Positions 39,352-48,557 of a stretch of 64,000 nucleotides of DNA are shown piece by piece. The position numbers and the translations under genes were made by a program. The stretch lies in assembly GCA_963931525.1 (NCBI GenBank), contig OZ007023.1, positions 1,612,001 through 1,676,000 of the forward strand. Reading direction: 5' to 3'. Position 1 is the stretch's first letter. Each line of letters opens with the position of its first letter. The stretch is from Fimenecus sp900545625. GTDB taxonomy: Bacteria > Bacillota > Clostridia > Oscillospirales > Acutalibacteraceae. The notes below the pieces were generated by a model that did no database searches, had not been told where the DNA came from, and saw only the letters and a list, made by a program, of their open reading frames with translations.

Positions 39352-42300
39352 CTAAATATTTACACGAACGGCTTGCCCGAGCGCAAAAGAATACAAATAT
39401 GCCTCCTGCACATCCGCTTCAAAGATCTGCTTCGCAGCATAAGCATAAACGCTGAGCTGCGTTTTGTATCTATCGGCGAGCTCTTCGGGTGTACGGACAC
39501 GGTCTGTCTTATAATCCACCAGCACGATGTCACCGTTTTCGCCAAAAGCACAGTCAATTATACCCTGCAGCAGCACTTGCTCATTTTCATATGCTTGATT
39601 TACTTTTCCGACTGCTTCTTTCGCGGGCAAAAATACGGTAAACTTCTGTTCTCGGCAGATAAAATCTGCTTTTTCCATGCGCGCAAGCAGCGGAGAATGC
39701 AAAAAATCTGTCAGTGCCGCGCGGTCAAGCACTTCACAGGCATCCTGCGTCAGCTTGCCGATTTGACAAAGACGGCGGATCTCTGCTTCCAGATCCTGCT
39801 TTGCAGCTGCAAAATTACAATATTGAGCAAAGGTGTGGGTCGCCGTGCCGCGCATGGCGGGCGTCATGCCGCCTTTACCGAGAAAAGCGGGTCGCGCCTC
39901 GGCAAAGAAGGAAAACGCATCATCGCGCGCATTGAGTGCAGAGGCGCTGATTTTTGCCGGGCAGGCGCGCAAAGGCAGGAAAGGATAAATATATTCGATT
40001 CTTTCTTTTATCGTCTGCATGAGCACGGGATCCGCTTTTGCACATATCGGCGTTGTTTCCACGAATGACTCTTCCTGCGCTGCTTCTCGCGGTACGATGA
40101 CACGCAAACGGAATTCGGTCTTCACCTCTTTTTCCCCTGTATAATCTGCCAGTGTGCGCAGCGCTTGGGCGTCAGGGTGTTTCATATATGCAGCGCAGAT
40201 CCATGAAAGATAGTTATTCACGCCTTGCACATATGCGGTCGAAACACCAGTCTCGCCGAGCACATCCTCTGCCGCTTTTTGGGCGATGCGGGCCGTGCCG
40301 GTTTGACCGTTTCCGGAGCCTACAAGGATCAGCCGTTCTTTGGCACGTGTCAGCGCAACATACAGCACACGCAGCTCTTCCGCCTGTGCGTCCGCCCCTA
40401 TACCGAGTTTTGCCGCAACATACGGAACGGATGGGAAACTTCGCCGCCCATTCGGATCATATATTTTTAATCCGAGTTTCATCTTCGGGTGGATCAGCAG
40501 CGCCTTCCTTTGATCGGAGGCGTTGAAAGCTGCGCCACATTTGGCGAGGAATACTACAGGGAACTCCAGCCCCTTACTCTTATGGATTGTCATGATGCGC
40601 ACGACGTCGGCATATTCGGAAACACCCGTTGCCGCTTCCACATTTGCTTCATTGTCCTGCAGACGATTCAAGTACCGCAGGAATCCGGAAAGGCTGTTAT
40701 TGCCGATTTCGGCATAGCTTTCCGCATAGCGCAGCAAAAGCTGTAAATTCAGTTTTCGGTTTTCGCCGCCCGGCATTGCACCGATGATCGCTTGAAAACC
40801 GGTCGTTTCATAAATGCTGCGCAGCAGCGCTGCGGGCGTAAGCACGGTGGAAAGCGCATGCAGTTCGCGATAATCCGCCAAAAATCGGCGGCATTTGTCC
40901 AGATCCGCGCGTGAAAGCTTACAAAACAGAGGCTCATCATGCGAGAGCATTTTGATTTCGGCAAGCTCGTCGGGCGTAAAGCCCCAGATCGGTGAAAACA
41001 GACAGGCGCACAGCGGGACATCGTCATACGGGTTGTTGAGCGCTTTCAGAAGAGAAACCATGGTGCGAATTTCCCGCATGGCAAAAAAGCCGCCTTTTTT
41101 TTGAAAAAATGCCGGAATTCCTACTTCCTCAAGTGCGTCAAAATACTGTTCGCCACCCGTAAGCGAGCGCATCAGGATGCAGATGTCCCCATAGCGCACA
41201 GGGCGGGTGCCGCCGTTTCCATTCGAGACGGGCGTCTTATCGGCGATCATGGTTTGAATACACTGCGCAATATGCGCCGCCTCAGGCGAAATGCGATCAG
41301 CCCTTCCGTCGCTTTCGGGCAGCAAATGCAGCTCTACAGGGGCGTCTTCTGCCGAATCATAAGCGGCAGAGGCATATAAACGCTCCGTCTCACCGTATTC
41401 CACACCACAGGTCTCTTCGGTCATTAACTGTTCAAATAGGTAGTTGATGCCGTTTGCCACCGTTTTACGGGAACGAAAGTTATTTCCAAGCGTAATGCGT
41501 GCGGGAAAATGTATGCCGTCATAATCCGCGCTCGCCGCTCTGCGACGCAGGAAGATCTCAGGCATGGCAAGACGGAAGCCGTAGATGCTCTGTTTTACGT
41601 CACCGACGCAAAAGAGGTTCCGTTCATTATCGGAGAGCGCCGTAAAAAGCAGTTCCTGCGCTTCATTGGTATCCTGATATTCGTCGAGAAGGATCTCTTT
41701 GTACTGTGTACGCAACGATTCGGCAAGCGGCGTGCGCGAAACGCCGCCGTCTGTATCCCTTTGTACGAGCAGGCGCAGCGCCGTATGTGAAATATCGCTG
41801 AAGTCATAAGCGTTTTCTAAGCGTTTGGCTTCCAGAAGCCGCGCAGAAAAATCCAGCACCGTATCAATGAGCACCTGCACCATCGGGCGCAGGGTGTGCA
41901 TATCTTCCCGATGCTCCGTCTCTGTCGCAGGGAACAAATCTTGCAGCTTTCCGAAATTGCTTTTCACCTTTTTGCGCAGCGCGGCAACGATCTCCTTGGT
42001 ACGGTTCCCTGTATACCCTTTCGGAGCACGGCGAAAAGCATCGGCCGAATAAGAGTCGGTCAAGCGCTTCGCTGCGTCCCAATCGGGCGTACAAACGGCG
42101 TCCAGCAGCTTTTGCGCAAAAAGGAGATCCGCTTGCAGCGCAGGCGCATAAGCCTCGAAAAGCGGCGGCTCCGTCTCCAAAAGCTGTAGGGCTTTTTTTA
42201 ATAACCGCACACAGTCTCGAACGCGAACCGCTGCACTCTCAAGGATCCGTTTCCCCCAAGGGCTTTCGGCAAGCGGCGTTTTCTCATCATAAAAAGACGG

Positions 42301-42891
42301 GATGCTTTGCAGCCAAATCTCAGGATCCGGATAAGCCTGCGCATAGCGGTATAAGTCTAAAACCGCATCCGTAAGCTGTCGGTCATTTGCGCCCTGCGTC
42401 AGAAGACCAGAAAGCATTTGAAAGGCAGGACTGTTGTTCTCATAAAGCATTTGCAGACAGCTTTGAGCGGTCTCCTCCTCCATAGCACGGCGTTCGCTGT
42501 CATCCAGAATACGAAAATCCGGCGACATGGCCGCCTCATGAAAATAAGTCTTGACAAGTGTGCTGCAAAAGCTGTCCATGGTGCAGATCTGCGCAGAAGG
42601 AAGCAGCATCTGCTGCCGCAGCAAATATGTGCTGTTCGGTTTTTTTGCAAGCTCCGCTTCCAGTGCCTTTCCGATACGCTCGCGCATCTCAGAAGCCGCC
42701 GCCTTAGTAAAGGTCACGACAAGCAGACGGTCAAGCGGGCACGGCGCGGTCTCGTCACAGACTAAGCGGATCACGCGTTCAACAAGCACTGCCGTCTTGC
42801 CGGAGCCCGCGGCCGCAGAGACGAGCAGCCCGCCGCCGCGCGCAGATATGGCGTTTTGCTGTTCTGGTGTCCAAGTTCGAACGGTACTCAT
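39352..42891 (-). CDS. addA: ATP-dependent helicase/nuclease subunit A
   Basis: A protein of 1179 residues, UvrD-type helicase plus RecB-type nuclease. Walker A SAAAGSGKTAVLVERV near 27-42, VVTFTKAAASEMRERI, the DEAD-type box LDEYQDTNEAQELLF near 400, FCVGDVKQSIYGFR, the helicase motif IMTIHKSKGLEFPVVFL near 770, and the C-terminal nuclease motif VLVDYKTDR near 1120. With AddB it resects double-strand breaks up to a Chi site, replacing RecBCD. It begins 4 nt inside the end of addB, so the pair is translationally coupled. Confidence 0.97.
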   Translation of the reverse strand: MSTVRTWTPEQQNAISARGGGLLVSAAAGSGKTAVLVERVIRLVCDETAPCPLDRLLVVTFTKAAASEMRERIGKALEAELAKKPNSTYLLRQQMLLPSAQICTMDSFCSTLVKTYFHEAAMSPDFRILDDSERRAMEEETAQSCLQMLYENNSPAFQMLSGLLTQGANDRQLTDAVLDLYRYAQAYPDPEIWLQSIPSFYDEKTPLAESPWGKRILESAAVRVRDCVRLLKKALQLLETEPPLFEAYAPALQADLLFAQKLLDAVCTPDWDAAKRLTDSYSADAFRRAPKGYTGNRTKEIVAALRKKVKSNFGKLQDLFPATETEHREDMHTLRPMVQVLIDTVLDFSARLLEAKRLENAYDFSDISHTALRLLVQRDTDGGVSRTPLAESLRTQYKEILLDEYQDTNEAQELLFTALSDNERNLFCVGDVKQSIYGFRLAMPEIFLRRRAASADYDGIHFPARITLGNNFRSRKTVANGINYLFEQLMTEETCGVEYGETERLYASAAYDSAEDAPVELHLLPESDGRADRISPEAAHIAQCIQTMIADKTPVSNGNGGTRPVRYGDICILMRSLTGGEQYFDALEEVGIPAFFQKKGGFFAMREIRTMVSLLKALNNPYDDVPLCACLFSPIWGFTPDELAEIKMLSHDEPLFCKLSRADLDKCRRFLADYRELHALSTVLTPAALLRSIYETTGFQAIIGAMPGGENRKLNLQLLLRYAESYAEIGNNSLSGFLRYLNRLQDNEANVEAATGVSEYADVVRIMTIHKSKGLEFPVVFLAKCGAAFNASDQRKALLIHPKMKLGLKIYDPNGRRSFPSVPYVAAKLGIGADAQAEELRVLYVALTRAKERLILVGSGNGQTGTARIAQKAAEDVLGETGVSTAYVQGVNNYLSWICAAYMKHPDAQALRTLADYTGEKEVKTEFRLRVIVPREAAQEESFVETTPICAKADPVLMQTIKERIEYIYPFLPLRACPAKISASALNARDDAFSFFAEARPAFLGKGGMTPAMRGTATHTFAQYCNFAAAKQDLEAEIRRLCQIGKLTQDACEVLDRAALTDFLHSPLLARMEKADFICREQKFTVFLPAKEAVGKVNQAYENEQVLLQGIIDCAFGENGDIVLVDYKTDRVRTPEELADRYKTQLSVYAYAAKQIFEADVQEAYLYSFALGQAVRVNI

Positions 42892-45800
42892 CCCTGTTCC
42901 TCCCCTTTCAGCAATTTTTTCACATCGTCAAACTTGCCGTAATGAATCAGGTCGCGTGCGTCATCCCCGGCTTCATAGCCGCAGACACAAGCGTAATCGC
43001 AGTACGTGCAGGCAATGTTTTTGCCGCTTTGAACAGCGGGCAGCACGGGTATGCGCCCGTTTTGCAGAGACAAGGCCATACTGCACAGATTATCATTGAC
43101 CTTATTTTTCAGAGCATCAAATTCCGGGCGGTCCAAAAGCTTCCCCACAAATTGTTCGCCGCGAGCGCTGACCGGTATAAAGCGGGCGGAAACGTCGCGG
43201 TCCATACCGAGGATCACATCCGTGTCATCAAGCACCACGCCGTTCATGCGGCTGTTTTGCAGCCTGGCTTTCTCGATCTCTGCTTCGTCAGCATTGCGTT
43301 CAAGTTTGTCCTCCACGGATTTTGCAGGCAGGTACAGCACGCCGGACGGCACGATCTCGCCAAATTTTTCCGTCCCGTTTTCCTGAATGGCATACAAATA
43401 AATGAGCATTTGCATATTTAAGCCCGACAGTACCTCAGAAAGATCAAAGGTCTTGCCGCCGGATTTGTAGTCAACGACACGCAAATACGTCTTTCCGTTT
43501 TTCTCCATGGTGTCCACGCGGTCTACGGAACCGACGATGCGCAGCGTTCCGCCGTTTTCGAGCGGCAGGCGGTAGGGCGCAATCTCACCGTCCGGAGCGA
43601 TTGAAAGCTCAAAAGCGGCCGGCACAAAATCGCTGACCGCAAATTCACAGACAAGCCGCTGCAGAACATCTGCTACTGTGTCCGTGAGACGATCCAACAT
43701 GCGCGCAAAACGCGCATCCTTCCCATCAAGCCCACCGAGTCGGCTTTCGGCGTATTCGGAGAGAGTTTCTTTCACGGCCGCTCGCAGTTGTTCGGGAGAC
43801 ATGGCGGCAAGCGTGTCCCTGTCATAACAGGAAAGCACGTTTTCAAGACAATAGTGGATGACCGTCCCGCTTTGCGCGGGGTCAAGTTCTGCCTTTTTCA
43901 GCGGTTTGAGTTTCAAACCATATTTGCAGAAATAGGCGAAAGGACATTTATAATAGGTCTCCGCGCGCGAAGCGGAAATGACCATATCCTTTCCGAACAG
44001 CTTTTCGGAAACCGTTGGGTCAGAAAACGCAGCTTGCCTGTCGGAAACGGTTCGCTCCAGCGCGGAAAGCCGGGCAGCAAAAGCAGGATCGTCTCGGAAA
44101 TACGCGCGCAGCGTTTCGGAAAGCGTGTCATGCTGTAAGAATTCCTCTGCAAGGGTCTCGAAAGCGGCGGCAGGGCTTTGCACGCGGTCGATCGGGGCGG
44201 TCAGTGCATCATCCTTTACACACATGGAAGGAAAAATATCCTGAATTTCCCGCACGAGTGAAGACGGTCGCAAAGAACCGCCGTGAAAATCAGCAACCGA
44301 CCACGAAACGTACAGCCGTTCGCGTGGGAGGGTGAGCGTATCGTACACAAAGCTGCGTTCGTCCACCGTTTTATATTCCGCTGTATCCGAAAGTTCTACA
44401 CCGAGGGCAGACAGCGTTTTTCTGTCCGCGTCACTTAAAACGCCGTCGGTCGGCGGGTTTTCAGGGAAAACCTCGTCATTTGCGCCGATGACGAATACAA
44501 CGCGCGGCGCATCCATGCGGATACGGTCTGCCGTACCGACAGTCACCGTATCCAAACCCTGCGGCAGCTGCCCGATATCGGCGCTGTCCAGCAGAATACG
44601 GAACAATTCATAAAATCGAGCTGGCGTGATCTCCCCCGGCCCACAAGCTGCAGCAAGCGAATCGAGCATTTGCATGAGCAGCTCCCAAACGGTGTTTTGC
44701 TGCTCAGCAAGCTCGTAAAAATTCGCGTCCAGCAATTCTTTTGCAAGCTTCTCGAGCGCGTCGGGTACTTCCATTCGCATTAGAAAATCATAAAGCGCAC
44801 GCGCTTTGGCGGCGCCGTCGCCCTCGGCAAAGGCTTTCCTGAAATGCAGAACGGGCACAACGGCACGCTGCCGCAATTCATTAAGATATTGCAGACGCTC
44901 CGCGTCGCCGTCCTGCATGGCAACACCCAGACCGGACGGATTCTCCGTGAAATCGGATCTCCATTGTGCACGTTCAATGCTCCACAGCACCGTATAGCTT
45001 TCCAAAGCGGCGATTTCCTCAGCGGTCAGCCCGCAAAGCCCCGTTTTCAAATAGCGAAGCAGCGCTTCTGTGGAGATCCCCTTTGCGGTCATGCCAAGCA
45101 AACAGTCGGTAAACTGCATCAAAGGCTGCGCAGCGACCGGCTGGCGACGATCTTCAAAGTACGGCACACCATACTTACGAAATGCAGCGCGAAGCGCCGT
45201 GTCATACGTGTCTTTTCGCCGTTGGATCACGGCAATATCACGCGCGCGAAAACCATAGTCCCGCAAAAGCACGCGGATCTGCCGCGCCACATAATCGCTT
45301 TCCTGTGCGCGGTTTGGCGCGGCACAAAGCGAAATACAGTCGATCTTTTCGGGAAAGGGTTTTTTCGTACAACAATACAGATTGTATTCCAAATGCAAAA
45401 GGGCCGCCGGTTTACTGTCCTTTGCAGCGGAAAACCAAATTGGCTTTGCCACCTGTACGGATTGCCGCGCGGCTGCCGCTTTGAGCATTTGCATTTCTCG
45501 CTCGATATTGTCAAAAACACAAGCGTTGATTTCTTCTCCGTCATCCGGCTTCGGCAGACAGAGCGTAATATATACGTCGCGGCAGACGCGCATCAACGCT
45601 TCAAGCACGTTACGCTCCTGTTTTGTAAAGCCGGCAAACGCATCTACAAATACGGTTTTATCCGAGAAATACGACCCGGTCAAAATCGCATCCGTCAGTC
45701 TCGTAAGCATGTCCGTGTCATCGTCAAAGCGTTCGTGCAAAAGTGCTTCATACATCTGCACAAGTAAGGAAAGCTCCGAAACCTTTTCTTTCAGCGCACC

Positions 45801-46238
45801 GTTTTCCAAGTGCTCACCCGCTGCCTGCAACTCAGGGACGGATACAGCACATTGCTTGAGCTCTTTGGCGAACGCGACGAGTGTGTGTAAAAGGTTCGGC
45901 CGCTTTGCATAACGTCTGTATATGCGTGTGTGCTCACCCAGCGCATCAAGCGCCAGACGCATCAGCACTGCACGCATACCGTCGTCTATCTCTGGTTTTG
46001 CGGAAGAAGGCTCGTTTTCCAGCACGGTTTCGGCAAGTCGGGTAAAACTGAGGATTTCAAGCTCCTGCATGTGTTTGGCGCCCACGCGTGCAAGCATAGC
46101 ACGCTCCGACGCATAAGAAAACTGCTCCGGGACAAGCAGGATAAATCCCTTTTCCCCCGCCTGCAATCGACTTGCCAGCGTGTCGCGTACATACTTGGTT
46201 TTCCCGCTGCCGTTTCTGCCAAGTAAAAAGCGAAGCAT
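42888..46238 (-). CDS. addB: ATP-dependent helicase/nuclease subunit B
   Basis: A protein of 1116 residues with an inactivated-helicase-like fold: N-terminal Walker A LGRNGSGKTKYVRD at about 6-18, VPEQFSYASERAML, and a C-terminal RecB-type nuclease with LRVVDYKSGGKTFDL near 945. The four iron-sulfur ligands are visible as YKCPFAYF near 780 and CTYCDYACVCG near 1085. AddB binds Chi and provides the second nuclease. ATG 46238 has GGAGG seven nt upstream. It is the first gene of addBA. Confidence 0.96.
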   Translation of the reverse strand: MLRFLLGRNGSGKTKYVRDTLASRLQAGEKGFILLVPEQFSYASERAMLARVGAKHMQELEILSFTRLAETVLENEPSSAKPEIDDGMRAVLMRLALDALGEHTRIYRRYAKRPNLLHTLVAFAKELKQCAVSVPELQAAGEHLENGALKEKVSELSLLVQMYEALLHERFDDDTDMLTRLTDAILTGSYFSDKTVFVDAFAGFTKQERNVLEALMRVCRDVYITLCLPKPDDGEEINACVFDNIEREMQMLKAAAARQSVQVAKPIWFSAAKDSKPAALLHLEYNLYCCTKKPFPEKIDCISLCAAPNRAQESDYVARQIRVLLRDYGFRARDIAVIQRRKDTYDTALRAAFRKYGVPYFEDRRQPVAAQPLMQFTDCLLGMTAKGISTEALLRYLKTGLCGLTAEEIAALESYTVLWSIERAQWRSDFTENPSGLGVAMQDGDAERLQYLNELRQRAVVPVLHFRKAFAEGDGAAKARALYDFLMRMEVPDALEKLAKELLDANFYELAEQQNTVWELLMQMLDSLAAACGPGEITPARFYELFRILLDSADIGQLPQGLDTVTVGTADRIRMDAPRVVFVIGANDEVFPENPPTDGVLSDADRKTLSALGVELSDTAEYKTVDERSFVYDTLTLPRERLYVSWSVADFHGGSLRPSSLVREIQDIFPSMCVKDDALTAPIDRVQSPAAAFETLAEEFLQHDTLSETLRAYFRDDPAFAARLSALERTVSDRQAAFSDPTVSEKLFGKDMVISASRAETYYKCPFAYFCKYGLKLKPLKKAELDPAQSGTVIHYCLENVLSCYDRDTLAAMSPEQLRAAVKETLSEYAESRLGGLDGKDARFARMLDRLTDTVADVLQRLVCEFAVSDFVPAAFELSIAPDGEIAPYRLPLENGGTLRIVGSVDRVDTMEKNGKTYLRVVDYKSGGKTFDLSEVLSGLNMQMLIYLYAIQENGTEKFGEIVPSGVLYLPAKSVEDKLERNADEAEIEKARLQNSRMNGVVLDDTDVILGMDRDVSARFIPVSARGEQFVGKLLDRPEFDALKNKVNDNLCSMALSLQNGRIPVLPAVQSGKNIACTYCDYACVCGYEAGDDARDLIHYGKFDDVKKLLKGEEQG

Positions 46239-46260
46239 AAGCCCGCCTCCTTTCCGAAAT

Positions 46261-46289
46261 ATTTTACCACAGGGCTACACGTTTGACAA
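46261..46289 (-). promoter_or_regulatory. promoter of addBA
   Basis: TTGTCA (46289-46284), 17 nt, TAAAAT (46266-46261) with TGG before the -10 (extended -10), about 22 nt from the addB ATG. Confidence 0.78.
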
Positions 46290-46345
46290 CCGCGCACAAC
46301 AGCATAAGTCCAAAAAAGCGTACATACTATTGCATCGGCAAGACA

Positions 46346-46374
46346 TTGCAAACGGTACGGATTTGTGCTATATT
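46346..46374 (+). promoter_or_regulatory. promoter of the amidase gene, giving a very short leader
   Basis: TTGCAA (46346-46351), 17 nt, TATATT (46369-46374). The expected start near 46381 coincides with the GGTGA that would act as ribosome binding site, leaving only about 10 nt before the ATG at 46391. Either the leader is nearly absent or an upstream promoter is used. Confidence 0.5.
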
Positions 46375-46390
46375 GAACGCGGTGATGCGG

Positions 46391-47086
46391 ATGCGAAAAC
46401 GGTTGAAAATAAAGTCAAAAAGAATACTGTGGCTGCTGCTTGTCGGTTGTTTTTCGGCAGTGCTTGTGCTGTTCTGTGTCACAGCGGTATATTGGCAATC
46501 ACAGAAAGAGGAAATATCCGTTTGTCTTGACGCTGGGCACGGCGCGCACGATGTCGGCGCCGTAAACGGCGAACGCTACGAAAAAGACGACAACCTGCGC
46601 CTTGCTCTGCTTGTACGGGATGCCTTAGAGGAAAAAGGCGTTAAAGTATATATGACTCGTTCGGACGACACCTTTCTTTCGCTTCAGGAACGATGCGACT
46701 ATGCCAACCGCCGCAACTGTACGCTGTTCGTAGCCCTGCACCGAAACAGCGCCGAAAACGGAAAAGGCGTGGAGATCTGGGTTCAGAATACGCCGGGCAA
46801 AATCGATTGGGCGCTGGCGGAAAACATTTTGTTTCAAATGGAAGGCGTCGGTATTTCCGAGAACCGCGGTGTAAAAACAGGATATGTCCATAATCCCGAC
46901 GGCAACTATTATGTAAACGCCCACACAAAAATGCCCAGCTGCCTTGTGGAAGCTGGGTTTGTGACCAGCGACGAGGACAACGCTTTGTTTGATGAGAATT
47001 TAGACGCGTACGCGCAGGCAATCGCGCTTGGCATCTACGAGACGCTGACGGATATGCAGTCCGGCGTTTTGCCTTCTGAAGAATAA
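46391..47086 (+). CDS. N-acetylmuramoyl-L-alanine amidase, membrane-anchored
   Basis: This 231-residue protein has an N-terminal basic segment and membrane helix (about 12-34) followed by an Amidase_3 domain. The zinc ligands are visible: His in CLDAGHGAHD, the Glu shortly after in RYEKDDNLRLAL, and the second His in FVALHRNSAE; the catalytic Glu is in SCLVEAGFVT near 190. It cleaves the bond between MurNAc and the stem peptide. Size and anchor resemble CwlD-type enzymes that act on spore cortex, but a vegetative role is equally possible. The start is chosen because GGTGA precedes ATG 46391. Confidence 0.88.
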   Translation: MRKRLKIKSKRILWLLLVGCFSAVLVLFCVTAVYWQSQKEEISVCLDAGHGAHDVGAVNGERYEKDDNLRLALLVRDALEEKGVKVYMTRSDDTFLSLQERCDYANRRNCTLFVALHRNSAENGKGVEIWVQNTPGKIDWALAENILFQMEGVGISENRGVKTGYVHNPDGNYYVNAHTKMPSCLVEAGFVTSDEDNALFDENLDAYAQAIALGIYETLTDMQSGVLPSEE

Positions 47087-47096
47087 AAGCAAATGT

Positions 47097-47137
47097 AAAC
47101 AGACGCTGTGAGGAAACCCTCACAGCGTCTGTTTTTA
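47097..47137. terminator. terminator after the amidase gene
   Basis: A long stem of 14 bp (47100-47113 with 47118-47131, CAGACGCTGTGAGG and complement) with a 4-nt loop and five T on the plus strand. A weaker T-rich flank on the minus side could also serve the convergent BofA gene. Confidence 0.9.
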
Positions 47138-47149
47138 TCCAAGATTAAG

Positions 47150-47410
47150 CTACGGCAGCCGGCAGATCGTTTGCACGAGCAGCAGCAGGATCACGCCCGG
47201 CGTACCGCCGAGCGCAGCAACGGCCAGACTCGGCAGATTTAACGGGAGTGAAACGCCGAAAAATTCTCCGACAAAGTTTGCAGCAAAAAATGCCGCTGCG
47301 CCCTGCACGATGGTCAATAACAGTGCAGAAACAAACCGCCCGCTGCGTATCATAGCGATCAAAACACATGCGCCGCAGAGTCCCAGCGCGACATAGATCC
47401 ATCCTGTCAA
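47150..47410 (-). CDS. BofA-family (pro-sigmaK processing inhibitor-like) membrane protein
   Basis: A protein of 86 residues with three hydrophobic segments and the family C-terminal pattern VSLPLNLPSLAVAALGGTPG followed by VILLLLVQ. In B. subtilis BofA in the outer forespore membrane holds back the SpoIVFB protease that activates SigK; many Clostridia carry only this distant domain without a known partner. The start is TTG 47410, nine nt after GGGAG. It is usually next to recR; here it stands alone. Confidence 0.8.
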   Translation of the reverse strand: MTGWIYVALGLCGACVLIAMIRSGRFVSALLLTIVQGAAAFFAANFVGEFFGVSLPLNLPSLAVAALGGTPGVILLLLVQTICRLP

Positions 47411-47470
47411 TTCAATCGTCTCCCGTGTGTTTTGTACATTTTATGAAAGGCGAAAAATGATTTATTCCGA

Positions 47471-47500
47471 TTGTTTATTTCTTTTTTTAAGGAATATACT
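47471..47500 (+). promoter_or_regulatory. promoter of the small Cys-rich gene
   Basis: TTGTTT (47471-47476), 18 nt, TATACT (47495-47500), about 29 nt before the ATG at 47530. Confidence 0.6.
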
Positions 47501-47529
47501 TAAATGAGACAAATTTGCGGAGGGATCTT

Positions 47530-47724
47530 ATGCGAAAAGCGATCGTAACGTACGAGCAGTTTTGTGTATCCAAAAATCAAAACGTACTTTTGGAGGAACA
47601 CCATTATGAGGACGGCACTTATGCCATCTGCTGCAAACACAGGGATACCTGTGATGATACAGAGTGCCGATGCATCCGACAACTGCAAAAAAGCCTGAAA
47701 ATTTCTAAAACTTTGCAAAAATAA
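47530..47724 (+). CDS. small cysteine-rich protein, unknown function
   Basis: A 64-residue protein with six Cys, five of them within CCKHRDTCDDTECRC at about residues 34-48, and a basic C-terminus (KSLKISKTLQK). The spacing suggests a zinc or metal knot, or disulfides; there is no signal peptide or membrane helix, so a cytosolic metal-binding role is more likely. I do not recognise the family. GGAGGG lies before ATG 47530; a longer in-frame start (47515) would include the ribosome binding site. It has its own promoter. Confidence 0.65.
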   Translation: MRKAIVTYEQFCVSKNQNVLLEEHHYEDGTYAICCKHRDTCDDTECRCIRQLQKSLKISKTLQK

Positions 47725-47734
47725 CTGCAAACGG

Positions 47735-47763
47735 TTGACCGAATATAAAAAATTTAGTAGAAT
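47735..47763 (+). promoter_or_regulatory. promoter of the 226-residue orphan gene
   Basis: TTGACC (47735-47740), 17 nt, TAGAAT (47758-47763), about 50 nt before the ATG. The A/T-rich leader between is otherwise featureless. Confidence 0.65.
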
Positions 47764-47814
47764 AAATAAGAAATACTTAAATTTTCTGCTTTTTATATAT
47801 ATTCGGTGAGAAAC

Positions 47815-48495
47815 ATGAAGAAAATCCTTGACTTTGAAAAAATCGAAATTATTGACCTTATTCCTTTTTCCTGCGGGATCCTGTTCCCAAGAAAAGAAAT
47901 TTTACCGGATGATAAATGCAAAGTTACATTTTACGGCTTTGATATGGAAAAGATGCGTAATGCGCCCGTGACCAGAAGTGTGTACATGCTCAACAAGTTT
48001 GGAAACGGCTACCAACGCATTGTCGATGAGGTCGGTGATTATCTCAACTGTGATGCGGACAGCTTTTCCGGGAACGGAACCGTGATCGTATACCCGACCG
48101 GGGAAACCGGCGTCTTCGATTATGAAGGGAAGCCCATCTGGGCAGGCGATCTGCTCTACCATGACTGTCCCGTACAGGACGTCGCCTCCGATGGGAACCA
48201 GATCTGGTGCACCGTGCCCGACCAGAATGCGATCATCAGTTATTCCGTTGCGCACAAAAAGTTTTATATGCGCATCGGCGGTGAAAATTCCGCAGCATTC
48301 AGCCGTCCGGTTTCTCTCTCTAAATACGGAAATGAATTGTTTATCTGCAACGCAGGCTCCTACAAAATCCGCACGGTCAATTTGAAAGATTATTCCGTAC
48401 GTGATTTCCGTACATTTGACGAACCCGTTCGCCGCTATGTGCGTACCTGCGGCAAGGAGATTGTCCAGCTGGATTCCGGCGTCTATATTTTATAA
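47815..48495 (+). CDS. orphan cytosolic protein, possible beta-propeller-like
   Basis: This 226-residue protein has no signal or membrane segment. After an N-terminal strand region (LDFEKIEIIDLIPF) it shows repeated short strands with turns such as GTVIVYPTGETGVFDYEGKP, VASDGNQIWCTVPDQNAI and YGNELFICNAGSYKIRTV, spaced about 40 residues, like two or three blades of an NHL/WD-type propeller. That is too few for a closed propeller. I cannot name a family or function. GGTGAG lies four nt before ATG 47815. It has its own promoter and ends before a terminator shared with the mannosidase gene. Confidence 0.7.
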   Translation: MKKILDFEKIEIIDLIPFSCGILFPRKEILPDDKCKVTFYGFDMEKMRNAPVTRSVYMLNKFGNGYQRIVDEVGDYLNCDADSFSGNGTVIVYPTGETGVFDYEGKPIWAGDLLYHDCPVQDVASDGNQIWCTVPDQNAIISYSVAHKKFYMRIGGENSAAFSRPVSLSKYGNELFICNAGSYKIRTVNLKDYSVRDFRTFDEPVRRYVRTCGKEIVQLDSGVYIL

Positions 48496-48513
48496 TTTTG
48501 CAGATCAAGCTAA

Positions 48514-48545
48514 AAACCGCGGAAAGCCTGTGCTTTCCGCGGTTT
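48514..48545. terminator. terminator between the orphan gene and the GH38 gene
   Basis: A 14-bp perfect stem (AAACCGCGGAAAGC at 48514-48527, complement at 48532-48545) with a 4-nt loop. On the minus strand it is followed by five T, so it mainly ends the phosphoglucomutase-mannosidase transcript. Confidence 0.85.
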
Positions 48546-48557
48546 CCTTATGTGCTT

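Noticed and set aside
38974..40068. 364-codon open frame on the plus strand
   Set aside because: Antisense to rpmE and the 3' part of addA; the composition is Cys/Arg/His-rich noise and there is no start signal.
44844..45767. 307-codon open frame on the plus strand
   Set aside because: Antisense to addB, with no ribosome binding site and no recognisable domain.
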